A DNA stretch of 64,000 nt from Xenorhabdus griffiniae (GCF_015163655.1 NZ_JADEUF010000001.1:81078-145077); one strand, 5' to 3'. Positions 47,842-58,050 are shown, counted from the stretch's first letter. The notes: a model not told the origin generated them from the sequence alone. Numbers and translations are program-made.

Positions 47842-49875
47842 TTACGAAAAAAGTGTTTTCAATGTATTACTTTTTTTCTTCTTACCAAGTTGGAGTTTAG
47901 CACCTTTCGCCTTATTCAGTGTATCCAAAGCAACAATACCATTACATTCAGGATAACGCTGACAGCTCCAAAAACGCCCTTTTTTGCCTTCACGTAATAC
48001 CATTCTCCCCTGGCATTTTGGGCAAGAGGGCATAGTAGGTAGGTTCAGCTTTAATGGTATATTTTGCGCTTTCTCCAACAAATGGCGAACCCAAGCTTCT
48101 TGCTTTTGCATGAACGAAGCCAAGGACATTTTACCCTCAGCAACTTCTTCCAGAGCCTGTTCCCATAATGCTGTCATGCCTGGGTCAGTTACCACAAATG
48201 GTAGTGCATCAATAAGCTGAGAGCCAATATCCGTAGCTAACAGAAACTTCTTCTGACGAGACAAAAAGTTTCTTTCCTCCAATTTAGCAATAATTCCAGC
48301 TCGTGTAGCCTCCGTTCCTAACCCTGCATTATCTTTTAAGACTTTCTTTAAAGCTGGATCAGTGATAAATGCAGACGCATTTTTCATGGCAGCAATTAAT
48401 GTACCATCAGTGTAGTGTTGGGGAGGTTTAGTTTCCAATTGCTTAAGCTCCCCGCTTTTAACTTCGCACACTTCACCTTGAGATAAAGCGGGGAGCTTTT
48501 CTGTGGGTTCTGTATCATCTTCATTCTCTTCTTCTGAGTTTGAGAATAGCAGTTTCCACCCTTTAATAACTTCAACGTTGCCTTTAGAAATAAACAACTG
48601 GCCCCCTATGTCAAAAGAAAGAGTCGTTACATCAATTTCTTGTGCAGGTAAAAATTGAGCCAAATAGTGAGTACGAATCAATTCATACAACTTTCTTTCT
48701 ACTGCATTCATATCTGACAACACTGGAGGATGTTTAGTTGGGATAATCCCGTGGTGCGCCGTTATTTTCTTATCATTCCAAACACGTGAAACTAATTTGA
48801 TATCCAGTTTATTTAATAATGGAGATATCGAGGGATCACTTACTGCTAGTGCCTTTAAGACTTCAGGAATTTCCGATTGCATGGAGGTAGGCAAATAGCC
48901 ACAATCAGTTCTTGGATAAGTGGTAGCTTTGTGTTTTTCATATAAGCTCTGAGCTATTTCTAGTACCTGGTTAGCACTGAACCCCCAACGTTTTGATGCA
49001 ACTTGCTGTAACGTCCCTAAATCAAAAGTAAGAGGTGGTGAATGTTTTGCACGCTGTTGTTGAGCCTCACATACTCGCGCCTGCTTATTTTGATTACATA
49101 ACTGAGTTGCAGCTTTCGCTATTGGTAATTGATTACAACGTTTTTCATCATCACAGTATTGCTCAGCCGCTACCCACCTAGCCGTAAAGAGTATCCCTTG
49201 GTGTTGTAATAACGCATTCACTTGCCAATATGGTTTAGGTGTAAATTGGGCTATCTCACGATCTCTTTTTACTAGCAACGCTAATGTAGGTGTCTGAACC
49301 CGCCCAATTGAGAACAAGCCCCCATACCCGTGTTCTCGTGCCGATACTGTAAAAAAACGAGTCATATTCATACCAATCAACCAATCTGCGCGGGAGCGTC
49401 CTAGTCCCGCCTGATAAAGCGGTTCTGTTTTTTTACCTGGCAACATTGAACGAAGCGCTTGCCTAATGCTCGCATCATCCAGTGCCGATAACCAAAGCCG
49501 CTGAATGGGGCCTGTATAGCGGCACATATCCAATATTTCTCTCGCAATGACTTCCCCTTCTCTATCGGCATCAGTGGCAATGATTACTTCAGAAGCATGT
49601 TTCAGCAATCGTGAAATAGTCTTAAACATTGATGATGCGTCTTTTTTTACAACCATTTTCCATTGAGATGGAATGATAGGTAAGGCGTCCTTACACCAGG
49701 GGATACCAAACTGCTCACCATAAGCATCAGGGGACGCATTTTCTAACAAATGCCCCCTAGCCCATGTAACAACTAGATCACTCCCCTCATAAAAACCATC
49801 TTTTTTAGTGTTTGCTCCTAAAATCTTTGCAATATCTTTACCTTGAGATGGCTTTTCACATAAAAAAAGACGCAT
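47842..49875 (-). CDS. topB: DNA topoisomerase III (type IA)
   Basis: 677 aa from ATG 49875 (MRLFLCEKPSQGKDIAKILG). N-terminal Toprim region with EVIIATDADREGEVIARE, then the active-site region KHKATTYPRTDCGYL (catalytic Tyr), GLFSIGRVQTPTLALLV, and one C-terminal zinc ribbon (CPKCQGRM ... FWSCQRYPECNG). Unlinks replicating or transferred DNA. ICE-type topB genes are standard in this module. The preceding frame extension to 49926 overlaps the lipoprotein gene and is unlikely. Confidence 0.95.
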   Translation of the reverse strand: MRLFLCEKPSQGKDIAKILGANTKKDGFYEGSDLVVTWARGHLLENASPDAYGEQFGIPWCKDALPIIPSQWKMVVKKDASSMFKTISRLLKHASEVIIATDADREGEVIAREILDMCRYTGPIQRLWLSALDDASIRQALRSMLPGKKTEPLYQAGLGRSRADWLIGMNMTRFFTVSAREHGYGGLFSIGRVQTPTLALLVKRDREIAQFTPKPYWQVNALLQHQGILFTARWVAAEQYCDDEKRCNQLPIAKAATQLCNQNKQARVCEAQQQRAKHSPPLTFDLGTLQQVASKRWGFSANQVLEIAQSLYEKHKATTYPRTDCGYLPTSMQSEIPEVLKALAVSDPSISPLLNKLDIKLVSRVWNDKKITAHHGIIPTKHPPVLSDMNAVERKLYELIRTHYLAQFLPAQEIDVTTLSFDIGGQLFISKGNVEVIKGWKLLFSNSEEENEDDTEPTEKLPALSQGEVCEVKSGELKQLETKPPQHYTDGTLIAAMKNASAFITDPALKKVLKDNAGLGTEATRAGIIAKLEERNFLSRQKKFLLATDIGSQLIDALPFVVTDPGMTALWEQALEEVAEGKMSLASFMQKQEAWVRHLLEKAQNIPLKLNLPTMPSCPKCQGRMVLREGKKGRFWSCQRYPECNGIVALDTLNKAKGAKLQLGKKKKSNTLKTLFS

Positions 49876-49897
49876 AGTCATTCCTTGTTGATTAAAG

Positions 49898-50449
49898 TTA
49901 TTGGACTTTACCCACTGATACGTCATTAATTTGTTTAAATAAACGTTTCAGATAGTTATCAGTTAGATGTGCCGGGTTAGCTGAACTATAAGTAATAAAC
50001 ATCAGCGTACCTTTACCTTTTTTCTGCAATTTAATATTCAAATGATCGTTATCGTTCCAATTTTTTCCCATACTATAATAACTGCCTGGGCTGGCTCCCC
50101 ATGTGTATCCGGCAGCTTTTATAGCACTTACTGTCCATTCATCTTGTTTATTACCACTATTCTTCAATGAATCTATTTCATCTTTAGATACAAACTCATA
50201 GAAACGTCTGACTCTTGCTGCTGCTGTATCTACATCAACCGAAACAGTTACTTCCTGCTGGCGACTATTGCGCTTTTTTCCTACATCAGCATTTAATCTA
50301 GGCATTCCATCATCAGCGTCAGAAACCGGACCTTTTGTTATAGATAACCCAAAATCACTAATTTTTTTATTAATTTCAGAAAGTTCTGTTCCAACACAAC
50401 CCTGAAGCAGCACAAAAAAGAAAGGAACAGTAAATTTATAAAAAGACAT
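49898..50449 (-). CDS. lipoprotein, 183 aa
   Basis: Signal peptide with lipobox LLQGC (Cys17). The mature part starts VGTELSEINKKISDFGLSIT and contains TVSVDVDTAAARVRRFYEFV and SAIKAAGYTWGASPGSYYSM. It is a membrane-bound periplasmic protein, encoded between the TIGR03761-type gene and topB. I do not recognise the family; a role in entry exclusion or envelope function cannot be tested here. Confidence 0.72.
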   Translation of the reverse strand: MSFYKFTVPFFFVLLQGCVGTELSEINKKISDFGLSITKGPVSDADDGMPRLNADVGKKRNSRQQEVTVSVDVDTAAARVRRFYEFVSKDEIDSLKNSGNKQDEWTVSAIKAAGYTWGASPGSYYSMGKNWNDNDHLNIKLQKKGKGTLMFITYSSANPAHLTDNYLKRLFKQINDVSVGKVQ

Positions 50450-50486
50450 AAGTACTCCTCATATAGTTAACAACTGTTAAGTGCTA

Positions 50487-51182
50487 CTACTTTAAGGAAG
50501 CCAGTGGCGGAGAAAAAGACGAACGCTTCTTTCCAGTTAAAATATCGTGATCCAAATCACCCATTAGTTTTACGGCAGCTTGATACTCTTCACTTTCTTT
50601 AACCAAATTTGCTCGTGAAATGGGCAGCCTACGGTAAAGATTCACGATCCCAAAGGCCCTACGAACTTGATGACCAGCAATAGCAAGTACATCGGTCTTT
50701 TTTTTTCTGGAAATTAACCCATAGTGATATGCTTGATATGTACGCATAGCTAATTGGTCAACTCCCACCAATAACCAAACACATTTATAACCCAAAGGGG
50801 TTCGACTAAAGACTCCCAGATCTAGCGGTTCAGAAGATGCAACTTCGGATATATATATTTGTGCAGGAATTTGCGTTAACCACTTCCCAGCTTTATCTAA
50901 CTCAGATTGCAACAGCTCAATACTTTCATCCAATGATTTTTCTATACGATACAAAAACATATCAGCAAATGGATTATTCTCCAGTGCGTCATAATGAATC
51001 CGTGTCACTCTTCCGATGAAAACGGGCATACTAATGATGTCCCACCTTTCTTTCTTATTAACATCATTTCTATGCCGACCTTCCCATATTTTCATAGCAA
51101 AATGTGTATGAAGTTCAAATGAAAATTCAGATCTCAATGCTCCCGCTGTTTTCTTTTCAGCACTTACATCTTTAGCAGTCAT
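50487..51182 (-). CDS. ICE protein, TIGR03761 family (PFL_4669-like)
   Basis: 231-aa cytoplasmic protein. LRSEFSFELHTHFAMKIWEG, then PVFIGRVTRIHYDALENNPF, ADMFLYRIEKSLDESIELL and LGYKCVWLLVGVDQLAMRTY identify the family, encoded between the STY4528-type gene and topB in PFGI-1-type ICEs. Function unknown, though its place suggests DNA replication or maintenance. Confidence 0.85.
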   Translation of the reverse strand: MTAKDVSAEKKTAGALRSEFSFELHTHFAMKIWEGRHRNDVNKKERWDIISMPVFIGRVTRIHYDALENNPFADMFLYRIEKSLDESIELLQSELDKAGKWLTQIPAQIYISEVASSEPLDLGVFSRTPLGYKCVWLLVGVDQLAMRTYQAYHYGLISRKKKTDVLAIAGHQVRRAFGIVNLYRRLPISRANLVKESEEYQAAVKLMGDLDHDILTGKKRSSFSPPLASLK

Positions 51183-51281
51183 AAAAAATCACTCCATTAT
51201 TTAGCATATTTAAAAAATAGTAACTAAATGCATTTCTCATCAATGAAAAACTCTTATTTAGGAAAAAGTAATTTCTAAAAA

Positions 51282-52535
51282 CTAATTATGTTTCGGGGGG
51301 AAACACAATTTTTTTCGAATGTCAGAAATATGTTCTTTAATTTGCTTGGTGTTGGCAGCTGGGTGCTTTTTCCTTTCGACTTTTTTTCTTTCTTCTATTG
51401 TTTGTTTTTTATTTCCTTCCAAGTTTTCTCTTTCTGTTACTTTATTGTTCTTATAATTAGCGTTATGTGAATAACGCCCCTCTCTAGCTGATTTCAACAG
51501 CGCCAGAGCATATCCTACTGGATTCCTAACAGAACCAGATTCAAAACCAGACTCTAGCTGATTTAAGATTAACTTAGCTTGTTCAGTAGGTAAATCACAC
51601 AACTGTTCTAACAGCATATTACTGTCCTGTTTACCCAACCGTTCTTTCAGTTTATCCGAAAAAATTAATACTGATGTTTCAGATACGTACGTTTCTTTTA
51701 CACCATGTGTAAAATTACGTACGTAGTGGTTCGAATTTCGAACTCCATTGTAACCATTTGATTTTACGCTTAGTTCGATTTTCGAATTTGGTTCCAATGT
51801 AGGCTGTGATTGACTTAGTTCGATTTCCGAACTAAGTGATTTTGACTGTTTTGACTGAGTTCGATTTTTATTTTTTGGTGAAATATTACTACCTGACAGT
51901 ATAGCCTCTTGCTCCGCTGCCACTTGTTGTGGTGTCTGTGCTGTTCCTAAACGATTTTCTATTATTTTTATTCGAGAATGTTGATGTTTCATAAGAGGAT
52001 CGTCTTTTACTTCCTGTAAAATAGCCCTAGCTGTAAAACGGACACTCTTATTTTCATGGGAACAGCTTTTTTCTAATATATCTAACCAACGAGGATCTAA
52101 TATTTCAGCATCCAATGCGCTAATCGGCTCGTCATGTTGCATATAAATATTGCCACGTATACACCCAGAATTATCCCGAACCCGTCTACACAAACTTAAC
52201 CATCCGGTAATTCGTAACACTAATAACGCCCTGCTTATTGTTTCTCTTGATGCTTTTTTATTGTTAGGAGCCGCTAATTGTAATTGCAATTCATCATACG
52301 TAGGAAAAGTCGCACCATCATTTTGTTGTGCATATAAACGTATCATCATCCATGTTAGTTTATCGAAAGGCGAGAGACGGTTATCCAGTATTAGCTGGCG
52401 AGGTATAGAGTCATGGATATTTCCAGCATAAATTAAACCACTACGTATCGTTCCCGTGGGTTCTGATATGCACGTTAATTTTTGCTGCATTTTTTCTAGT
52501 GTAAAATTAATTAGACTCTCTTTTGAAATAGCCAT
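51282..52535 (-). CDS. pathogenicity-island replication protein, STY4528 family
   Basis: 417 aa. The N-terminal two-thirds contains a winged-helix region (PFDKLTWMMIRLYAQQNDGA, TFPTYDELQLQLAAPNNKKA, SRETISRALLVLRITGWLSL) seen in replication initiators. The C-terminus is Ser/Gln/Lys rich with tandem SKIELS-type segments. The order with TIGR03761 and topB matches SPI-7. It ends with a lysine-rich tail. Probably involved in element replication; not proven. Confidence 0.83.
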   Translation of the reverse strand: MAISKESLINFTLEKMQQKLTCISEPTGTIRSGLIYAGNIHDSIPRQLILDNRLSPFDKLTWMMIRLYAQQNDGATFPTYDELQLQLAAPNNKKASRETISRALLVLRITGWLSLCRRVRDNSGCIRGNIYMQHDEPISALDAEILDPRWLDILEKSCSHENKSVRFTARAILQEVKDDPLMKHQHSRIKIIENRLGTAQTPQQVAAEQEAILSGSNISPKNKNRTQSKQSKSLSSEIELSQSQPTLEPNSKIELSVKSNGYNGVRNSNHYVRNFTHGVKETYVSETSVLIFSDKLKERLGKQDSNMLLEQLCDLPTEQAKLILNQLESGFESGSVRNPVGYALALLKSAREGRYSHNANYKNNKVTERENLEGNKKQTIEERKKVERKKHPAANTKQIKEHISDIRKKLCFPPKHN

Positions 52536-52623
52536 ATGTCATCCATACTACTTTATGATTCATAAATTAAATCGTTTTTTTACTGCGCCCAGTGAGCAGG
52601 CGCAGAGAAAAACGACTCACTCA

Positions 52624-52875
52624 CTATTTGAATATTTCCTTGTTATAACGTTCGTGCGTCATTAGTTCCCAGTTTCTTCCGTTGTCTCGACTTAACAAAC
52701 GCCAAAATGTACCTACATTAATTTTCAATACCCCTCCCTGTTTTCCCGCACATTTCATTTTTATAGAAATTCGCTCCCCCTGCTTAAAACGAATTAGTTG
52801 TTTTGTAGCTTTATTGATAATTTTTTCAGGAATCCTGGCTCGATACATTAATCTGTAGTGTTCACTCATCTTCAC
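52624..52875 (-). CDS. small basic protein, 83 aa
   Basis: MKMSEHYRLMYRARIPEKII, then IRFKQGERISIKMKCAGKQG and ending HERYNKEIFK. Strongly basic; may bind nucleic acid. Start overlaps the DUF2857-type stop by ATGA (52872-52875). Conserved position between DUF2857 and STY4528-type genes, family not recognised. Confidence 0.65.
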   Translation of the reverse strand: MKMSEHYRLMYRARIPEKIINKATKQLIRFKQGERISIKMKCAGKQGGVLKINVGTFWRLLSRDNGRNWELMTHERYNKEIFK

Positions 52876-53474
52876 ACTAGGTTCCTTATTTTACGTTTAA
52901 GACTCCTTTTTTTAGTATTTACAGGTGAAACTTCTAGCAAATCTTGAAGATTATTCCAAACAGCCGTTAGTGATAATGCTAATTCTTCTGCCAGTAACAT
53001 CATCATTTCAAATCCTTCTGCACTGTTTATATTTTGAATGTCGGATTTTTTCCAACGACTCCAAAGAGCTTCTCTATCTTGCTCACTCAAATTAGAAGAA
53101 CGTCCAACAGATACTCTTAAATTCGCTAATCGTCTGCGAGTGCTGACGTCTACAGGAGAAAGTCCAAAGTAGTGATGCATCATTTCTATAGATGCACCTA
53201 ATGCTAATGCCCTATCAATACACTCGTTTCTTTTTTGTTCTAACCGCGATTGTTCTAAAATTAAGTATAGGTTTTCATGATGTATATGGTATGTAATAAC
53301 AGATACTTGACTTTTGGAAAGATAATATAAATCCTCAAGTGTCAGATTATTCAACATCCGAATTTCGTCTGGACTTAGTCCTAATGAATCACAACGCCTT
53401 AAGTTGCCAGACTTAATTTCCATAATAAGATCAGTCAATAAATTATTACCTGACATTGATAATTGCTTTGTCAT
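52872..53474 (-). CDS. DUF2857-family ICE protein
   Basis: 200 aa from ATG 53474 (MTKQLSMSGNNLLTDLIMEI). The signature EIKSGNLRRCDSLGLSPDEI and IDRALALGASIEMMHHYFGL then TRRRLANLRVSVGRSSNLSE match DUF2857 proteins in PFGI-1-type elements. It probably carries a helix-turn-helix region near the centre. Overlaps both neighbours; part of the parA-dnaB-parB operon. The in-frame extension to 53537 lies inside the previous gene. Confidence 0.82.
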   Translation of the reverse strand: MTKQLSMSGNNLLTDLIMEIKSGNLRRCDSLGLSPDEIRMLNNLTLEDLYYLSKSQVSVITYHIHHENLYLILEQSRLEQKRNECIDRALALGASIEMMHHYFGLSPVDVSTRRRLANLRVSVGRSSNLSEQDREALWSRWKKSDIQNINSAEGFEMMMLLAEELALSLTAVWNNLQDLLEVSPVNTKKRSLKRKIRNLV

Positions 53475-54084
53475 TGTTTTGATCCCCAATATAAAAACCA
53501 ACAACAGAATGACCATAAAATTCAACTTTCCAATCATTCATATGATGGATTTCATTGCAATGTAGCTTTAAAGGTGACATTTCAATCCACAATTGCCCAA
53601 CCCACTGCACACAAAACTTATGCTTCATTTGTTTCCTAAGCAGAGAAAAAGGCGTTGATTGACAACGTTCAACTTCTAAATTTTTTCTTAAATGACGATA
53701 TGTTGCCAACCTCAGCCTATCTTTCAACTCAATAAACAATATCTTAGCTATTTCAGAACGGTGACCTAATCCATAAAAAATAACATCAAATGACCGTTCA
53801 GATAATTCACTTTTTTGAAGCAAAACACCCGAACCTGTAACTTCTGAGCAGAGCATTAACAAAAGATTCCAATCTATTTCATGTTTAGCCAATTCCACTA
53901 ATTGAGTTGAAAACATTTCTTTTTGTGTATTTTTCATAGCAACAGCCTGAAATTCACGTATCAAAAAGATAAGTTTTTTCAACTCTTTTTCATCATGATC
54001 TTTTTTATGCCGCCCTGTATTGAAAAAGGGAGGCATAGTATTAATTAGACGTTTGAGATATTGTAAATTATCTTCACACATCAT
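53446..54084 (-). CDS. hypothetical protein in the partition operon, 212 aa
   Basis: No recognised domain. From MMCEDNLQYLKRLINTMPPF it continues with a helical body and ends WKVEFYGHSVVGFYIGDQN. The start is uncertain: ATG 54084 overlaps the ParB stop by 11 nt, with GGAG about 14 nt upstream; a GTG at 54129 has AGAAGG close by but overlaps more. Conserved context between parB and DUF2857. Confidence 0.65.
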   Translation of the reverse strand: MMCEDNLQYLKRLINTMPPFFNTGRHKKDHDEKELKKLIFLIREFQAVAMKNTQKEMFSTQLVELAKHEIDWNLLLMLCSEVTGSGVLLQKSELSERSFDVIFYGLGHRSEIAKILFIELKDRLRLATYRHLRKNLEVERCQSTPFSLLRKQMKHKFCVQWVGQLWIEMSPLKLHCNEIHHMNDWKVEFYGHSVVGFYIGDQNNDKAIINVR

Positions 54085-55744
54085 TAAGATTCGTGACTCC
54101 ATCATATTGATATATTGATTGCAATTCACGTAACCTTCTTAGCAAACGCACGATTTTTATGAACTGTAAGATCGCTTCATCATCAAAATCTGGGCTTTTT
54201 ATTTTATCAGCAGTACATGAACCAACTAACACTTCACAAAGATAACCATGATTAAGTACCTCTCCATCATGACCAGATAACAATTTCAATAAAGTTAGAA
54301 CAGGTGCATCACCTTCATTAACTCTAAACCCAGAGGATCTCATTTCAGAATTATCTTGGCTAATAAACTCAGACATATCTAATCCATCAACAAGAGAAAA
54401 AACAGAGCGGAATATTTCTACTTGTAGATGTTCAATATCGTCCTGTAATGGCGAAATAGGGTATAATGCACTTAACGTTACCGGTTGACTTTCTTTACCT
54501 TGACTTGGCAAACTTTCAAAATATGGTGATATGAATGTCTCTATTGGTTCGTTTTCTGATTCACTATTAGGAGTATTATTTTTTTTCGTGCTATAAAAAT
54601 CGTTTTCTTTTACTAAAGCTTTTTCGGTATTTTCCTCCTCATTTGAGTTATTAACGTCAACAAAATCAACTTGCTCATCTTCAATTGTTTCTTTTATCTG
54701 TTTTACGTTTTCCGCAATTTTTGTTTCTGGTGCTTCATTGTCTGGAAAAGATATATCGTCATGATGTTCTTTGGTTATAGATTTACCTTTTACTTCACCT
54801 TCAGCATTATTTTTCGTTTGGTTTATATCTACATTATCAAAAATTCCTTTAGATTGCGTTTTAGGATCTAATTCAAATAACCATCTATCATAATTTAACA
54901 ATGAATGAGGGCAATTTTTAATTAATTCTCCGATTAGCTCATCTCGAAATACATCTAATGAAAATAATTCTGGGGAATCAAGCTGAGCGCAAACATTAGA
55001 AAAAACGTCAACAGGTAAGTTTTTGTCATCGCTATCTGAAAGAAATTCTTTTCCCACACGTTTAGCATTAGAACGCAGTAAAAGTAGTGATTCAATTTGA
55101 CCTCTACCCATACCGTTTTCTAATAAGGTCGGCATATATGGGTACAAATAATTTAATGCATCTTCCATTTTACTGATACTGGAATAATGGACAGGAAATC
55201 CTTCTTTATCTAATAAATTAGAAAGTTCACGTAATGTTACTTTTTTACTCAATTTATCTTCAAACAATGCCCTGGCTTTATGAACTCCTTGCGCTTTTTC
55301 TATGAAGGTTAAATCGCCACGCATATCATTTTCTGCCAAATGGCCTATTACACAATGTAAACGACCAGGCCACGGTTTGAATAAACAGTGAATTCGAAAA
55401 AAACGCTCATCACCTGTTTCTTGCCATAGTTCTGAAAGAATTTGATAGCGGGTATTACCACCATCACTAAATATATATGTATCGTCACCATCAGGATCAC
55501 GAGTCACTTTAGGTACTGTATCTAAGCCACGTGCTTTAATAGACGCCTTAATATCATCGTAACGGGGATTCCTCACCTTTCTAGGGTTATCTGGGTTTGG
55601 GTTAAGCTGATCTAGCGTTAATACCATAGGCATTTCACTCACTGGTATAACTGGATTTTCAGGAACATTAGAAATATTCGCATTCGGTGAAAAGCTTCCA
55701 AGTAATAAAGCATCACCTAATTTTTTATTTTTTTGCTTTTTCAT
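54074..55744 (-). CDS. parB: ParB-family protein of ICE class
   Basis: 556 aa. The ParB/Spo0J nuclease-like N-terminal domain has LDQLNPNPDNPRKVRNPRYD, IKASIKARGL, FSDGGNTRYQILSEL, then a helix-turn-helix region (LTFIEKAQGVHKA, TLRELSNLLDKEGFPVHYSS). A long acidic low-complexity linker (about residues 310-410) and a helical C-terminus follow. Partition partner of the ParA at 57124. 3 nt after the dnaB stop. The family is known from PFGI-1-type ICEs. Confidence 0.87.
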   Translation of the reverse strand: MKKQKNKKLGDALLLGSFSPNANISNVPENPVIPVSEMPMVLTLDQLNPNPDNPRKVRNPRYDDIKASIKARGLDTVPKVTRDPDGDDTYIFSDGGNTRYQILSELWQETGDERFFRIHCLFKPWPGRLHCVIGHLAENDMRGDLTFIEKAQGVHKARALFEDKLSKKVTLRELSNLLDKEGFPVHYSSISKMEDALNYLYPYMPTLLENGMGRGQIESLLLLRSNAKRVGKEFLSDSDDKNLPVDVFSNVCAQLDSPELFSLDVFRDELIGELIKNCPHSLLNYDRWLFELDPKTQSKGIFDNVDINQTKNNAEGEVKGKSITKEHHDDISFPDNEAPETKIAENVKQIKETIEDEQVDFVDVNNSNEEENTEKALVKENDFYSTKKNNTPNSESENEPIETFISPYFESLPSQGKESQPVTLSALYPISPLQDDIEHLQVEIFRSVFSLVDGLDMSEFISQDNSEMRSSGFRVNEGDAPVLTLLKLLSGHDGEVLNHGYLCEVLVGSCTADKIKSPDFDDEAILQFIKIVRLLRRLRELQSIYQYDGVTNLNDV

Positions 55745-55747
55745 ATA

Positions 55748-57127
55748 TTACCCCCTCATCCCAAAATCATATCCTTGTGGAAAATCAGAAAAACGAGTGT
55801 ATCTTCCATCAAACTGAACTTTAATTACCCCTAGCGGCCCTTGTCGTTGCTTACTAATAATAATTTCTGCTATTCCTTTATCTAAGGAATTGGGGTCGTA
55901 AACCTCATCACGATACAAAAACAATATAAGATCCGCGTCTTGCTCAAGGGAACCAGAATCACGAAGATCACCATTGACAGGATGTTTATCTTTACGTTGT
56001 TCTAGTTGACGATTTAATTGAGATAAAGCAAGCACAGGGCAACGTAATTCTTTTGCTAATGCCTTTAAACTACGGGAAATTTCACCAATTTCTAGCGTAC
56101 GATTTTCTTGATCTGGACTACGCATAAGTTGCAAGTAGTCAATGACAATAAGCTTAGGTTTACCAAATTTACGCGCATTACGACGAGCGCGAGCACGTAG
56201 TAGAGCAGGTGTCATATTACTACTATCATCAATGACTAATCTGTCTTTCCAATCTGATATAACCTTTAAGGCTTCGGTGATTTTATCCCAATCTCTATCA
56301 TCTAAATTTCCACTACGTATTTCCTCAAGTGGCACTGAAGCTAATTCACTAACCAATCTCTGAATTAACTGTTCCGCTGGCATTTCGATGCTATAAAACT
56401 GCACAACCCCTTCTGTACCATTAAGGGCACCTTGAGATATTGCCATTGCTAGCGCGGTTTTTCCCATAGATGGGCGCGCACCCAATAAGATTAAATCCCC
56501 AGGCTGAAACCCACAGGTTTTTTTATCGAGATCAGCAAACCCTGTTGGAGTTCCTGTTATTCCATTGCTCTGAATAGCGTTTTCAAGATAATCGATAACA
56601 TTCGATACGACATCCATTAGTGAGTGTTGTTCAGCAACTGCCCCTTTTTCCGATAAAAGGAATAGTTGCTTTTCAGCCTGTTCGCAAAGCTGAAGTGCAT
56701 CTGTCCTAAGATCTGCGCTCTGAATTACCAGTGTTTTTCCAAGGTCCATCAGTCCTTTTGCACGACTTCGTTTAGAAACTATTTCAGCGTAATGAACTAT
56801 ATTAGCTGCACTTGGTGTATATTTTGATATCGTAGCTAAATATGCAAATCCCCCTACGTGCTCAAGCTGACCAGATTTTTCCAGCGCATCTTGTAGTGTT
56901 ATTAAATCAATAGGAAGATTGGCATGGCACAACTCAGCCATTTTTTGCCAGATAATACGGTGCGCACGTGAGAAAAAATCTTGAGGTTGCAATAGTGGAG
57001 CCACTTCGTCCCAGCGATCATTTTCTAACATTAAACCGCCTAATACAGATTGCTCCGCTTCTTCAGCATAAAACGCCAATGGGTCTATATTTTTAGGTAT
57101 TCCTAATATTTCTAAATTATCCATCAT
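55748..57127 (-). CDS. dnaB: replicative DNA helicase, DnaB type
   Basis: 459 aa, the usual DnaB size. N-terminal EAEQSVLGGLMLENDRWDEV domain, RecA-like core with Walker A LLGARPSMGKTALA, Walker B KLIVIDYLQLM, then ISRSLKALAKELRCPVLALS, LNRQLEQR and the terminal IISKQRQGPLG. ATG ATG start with GGAG before it, overlapping the parA stop. ICE-borne copy, additional to the chromosomal gene; supports element replication. Confidence 0.95.
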   Translation of the reverse strand: MMDNLEILGIPKNIDPLAFYAEEAEQSVLGGLMLENDRWDEVAPLLQPQDFFSRAHRIIWQKMAELCHANLPIDLITLQDALEKSGQLEHVGGFAYLATISKYTPSAANIVHYAEIVSKRSRAKGLMDLGKTLVIQSADLRTDALQLCEQAEKQLFLLSEKGAVAEQHSLMDVVSNVIDYLENAIQSNGITGTPTGFADLDKKTCGFQPGDLILLGARPSMGKTALAMAISQGALNGTEGVVQFYSIEMPAEQLIQRLVSELASVPLEEIRSGNLDDRDWDKITEALKVISDWKDRLVIDDSSNMTPALLRARARRNARKFGKPKLIVIDYLQLMRSPDQENRTLEIGEISRSLKALAKELRCPVLALSQLNRQLEQRKDKHPVNGDLRDSGSLEQDADLILFLYRDEVYDPNSLDKGIAEIIISKQRQGPLGVIKVQFDGRYTRFSDFPQGYDFGMRG

Positions 57128-58050
57128 TCGTCTCCAATTCCATCTGGTTGTTCAATCAAAACGGTTTCAAATTTACTTTTCCATTCAGGGAACAATTCAC
57201 ATGCGAGACTATACATAGTTTGGGCAGCAGCAGGGCTTTTTCGGGTAGTTTTGTATTCAAGGCGGTGAACAGGCTGAGCGCGGACATGACCTAGTTTATA
57301 GATATCCAGCAGATCTATCCGGGTGTTCAGCAACTGATAAACCTTTCTGCCACCCAACGCTGATGTATCGTAACGCTGCTGTTCGATAATATCGGTCAGC
57401 TCATTGAGCGTGTCGCGATCCAGATTGGTGCCTTCAATGCCATTGACCAATATCTGGATCAGCGGCAGCTGAATACCGTAATTCTCAAAGGATTGTAGTC
57501 GGGTCAACATTCGCAGCGTGCCACGCAGAAACTCCCGTACATCCGGCAAAATCGGTTTAATTACCCCCAGCACATGGTGTGTGGCGGCCAACACCACCAG
57601 TTCCGTCATCACTCCGGTTGCGCCTTTGGAGTCAATAATAATGGCATCGTATTGCTGAAAAAGTGGATGTTGCAAAATATTGCGCAAGCGAAGGCGCCCG
57701 TCAGGGGCGTGCAGCATCGCCGTAGGTAGAAGTTCATCGGGATCGTTGGAGACAATGATATCGAGATTATTGATCGCAGAACGGGAAATAAACTGATCTG
57801 GCTGATTTAGATCCACCGTCTGCATCAACAATTCATACAGCCCGGCGGGCGCTTCATATTTCAGCTTAAAAATACTGCTGGATGTGGGTTGTGAATAATC
57901 GCCATCGAACAGGAGAGTACGTAAACCGGCATCGGCCAAAAATCCGGACAGATTAGCCGCTTTTGTGGACTTACCTTCACCACCTTTGGGGGAAACAATA
58001 GGAAATACAATAGGCCTTTTTTTAAAAAGGGCAGAGAAAATTTGTTCCAT
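57124..58050 (-). CDS. parA: ParA-family partition ATPase (Soj-like)
   Basis: 308 aa from ATG 58050 (MEQIFSALFKKRPIVFPIVS). Deviant Walker A PKGGEGKSTKAAN with the signature Lys, then LLFDGDYSQPTSS and DAIIIDSKGATG. It segregates and stabilises the excised ICE, and its gene adjoins the att site, as in PAPI-1/SPI-7 elements. Its middle portion is noticeably GC-richer than dnaB and parB. The start is uncertain (58086 also possible). Confidence 0.9.
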   Translation of the reverse strand: MEQIFSALFKKRPIVFPIVSPKGGEGKSTKAANLSGFLADAGLRTLLFDGDYSQPTSSSIFKLKYEAPAGLYELLMQTVDLNQPDQFISRSAINNLDIIVSNDPDELLPTAMLHAPDGRLRLRNILQHPLFQQYDAIIIDSKGATGVMTELVVLAATHHVLGVIKPILPDVREFLRGTLRMLTRLQSFENYGIQLPLIQILVNGIEGTNLDRDTLNELTDIIEQQRYDTSALGGRKVYQLLNTRIDLLDIYKLGHVRAQPVHRLEYKTTRKSPAAAQTMYSLACELFPEWKSKFETVLIEQPDGIGDE

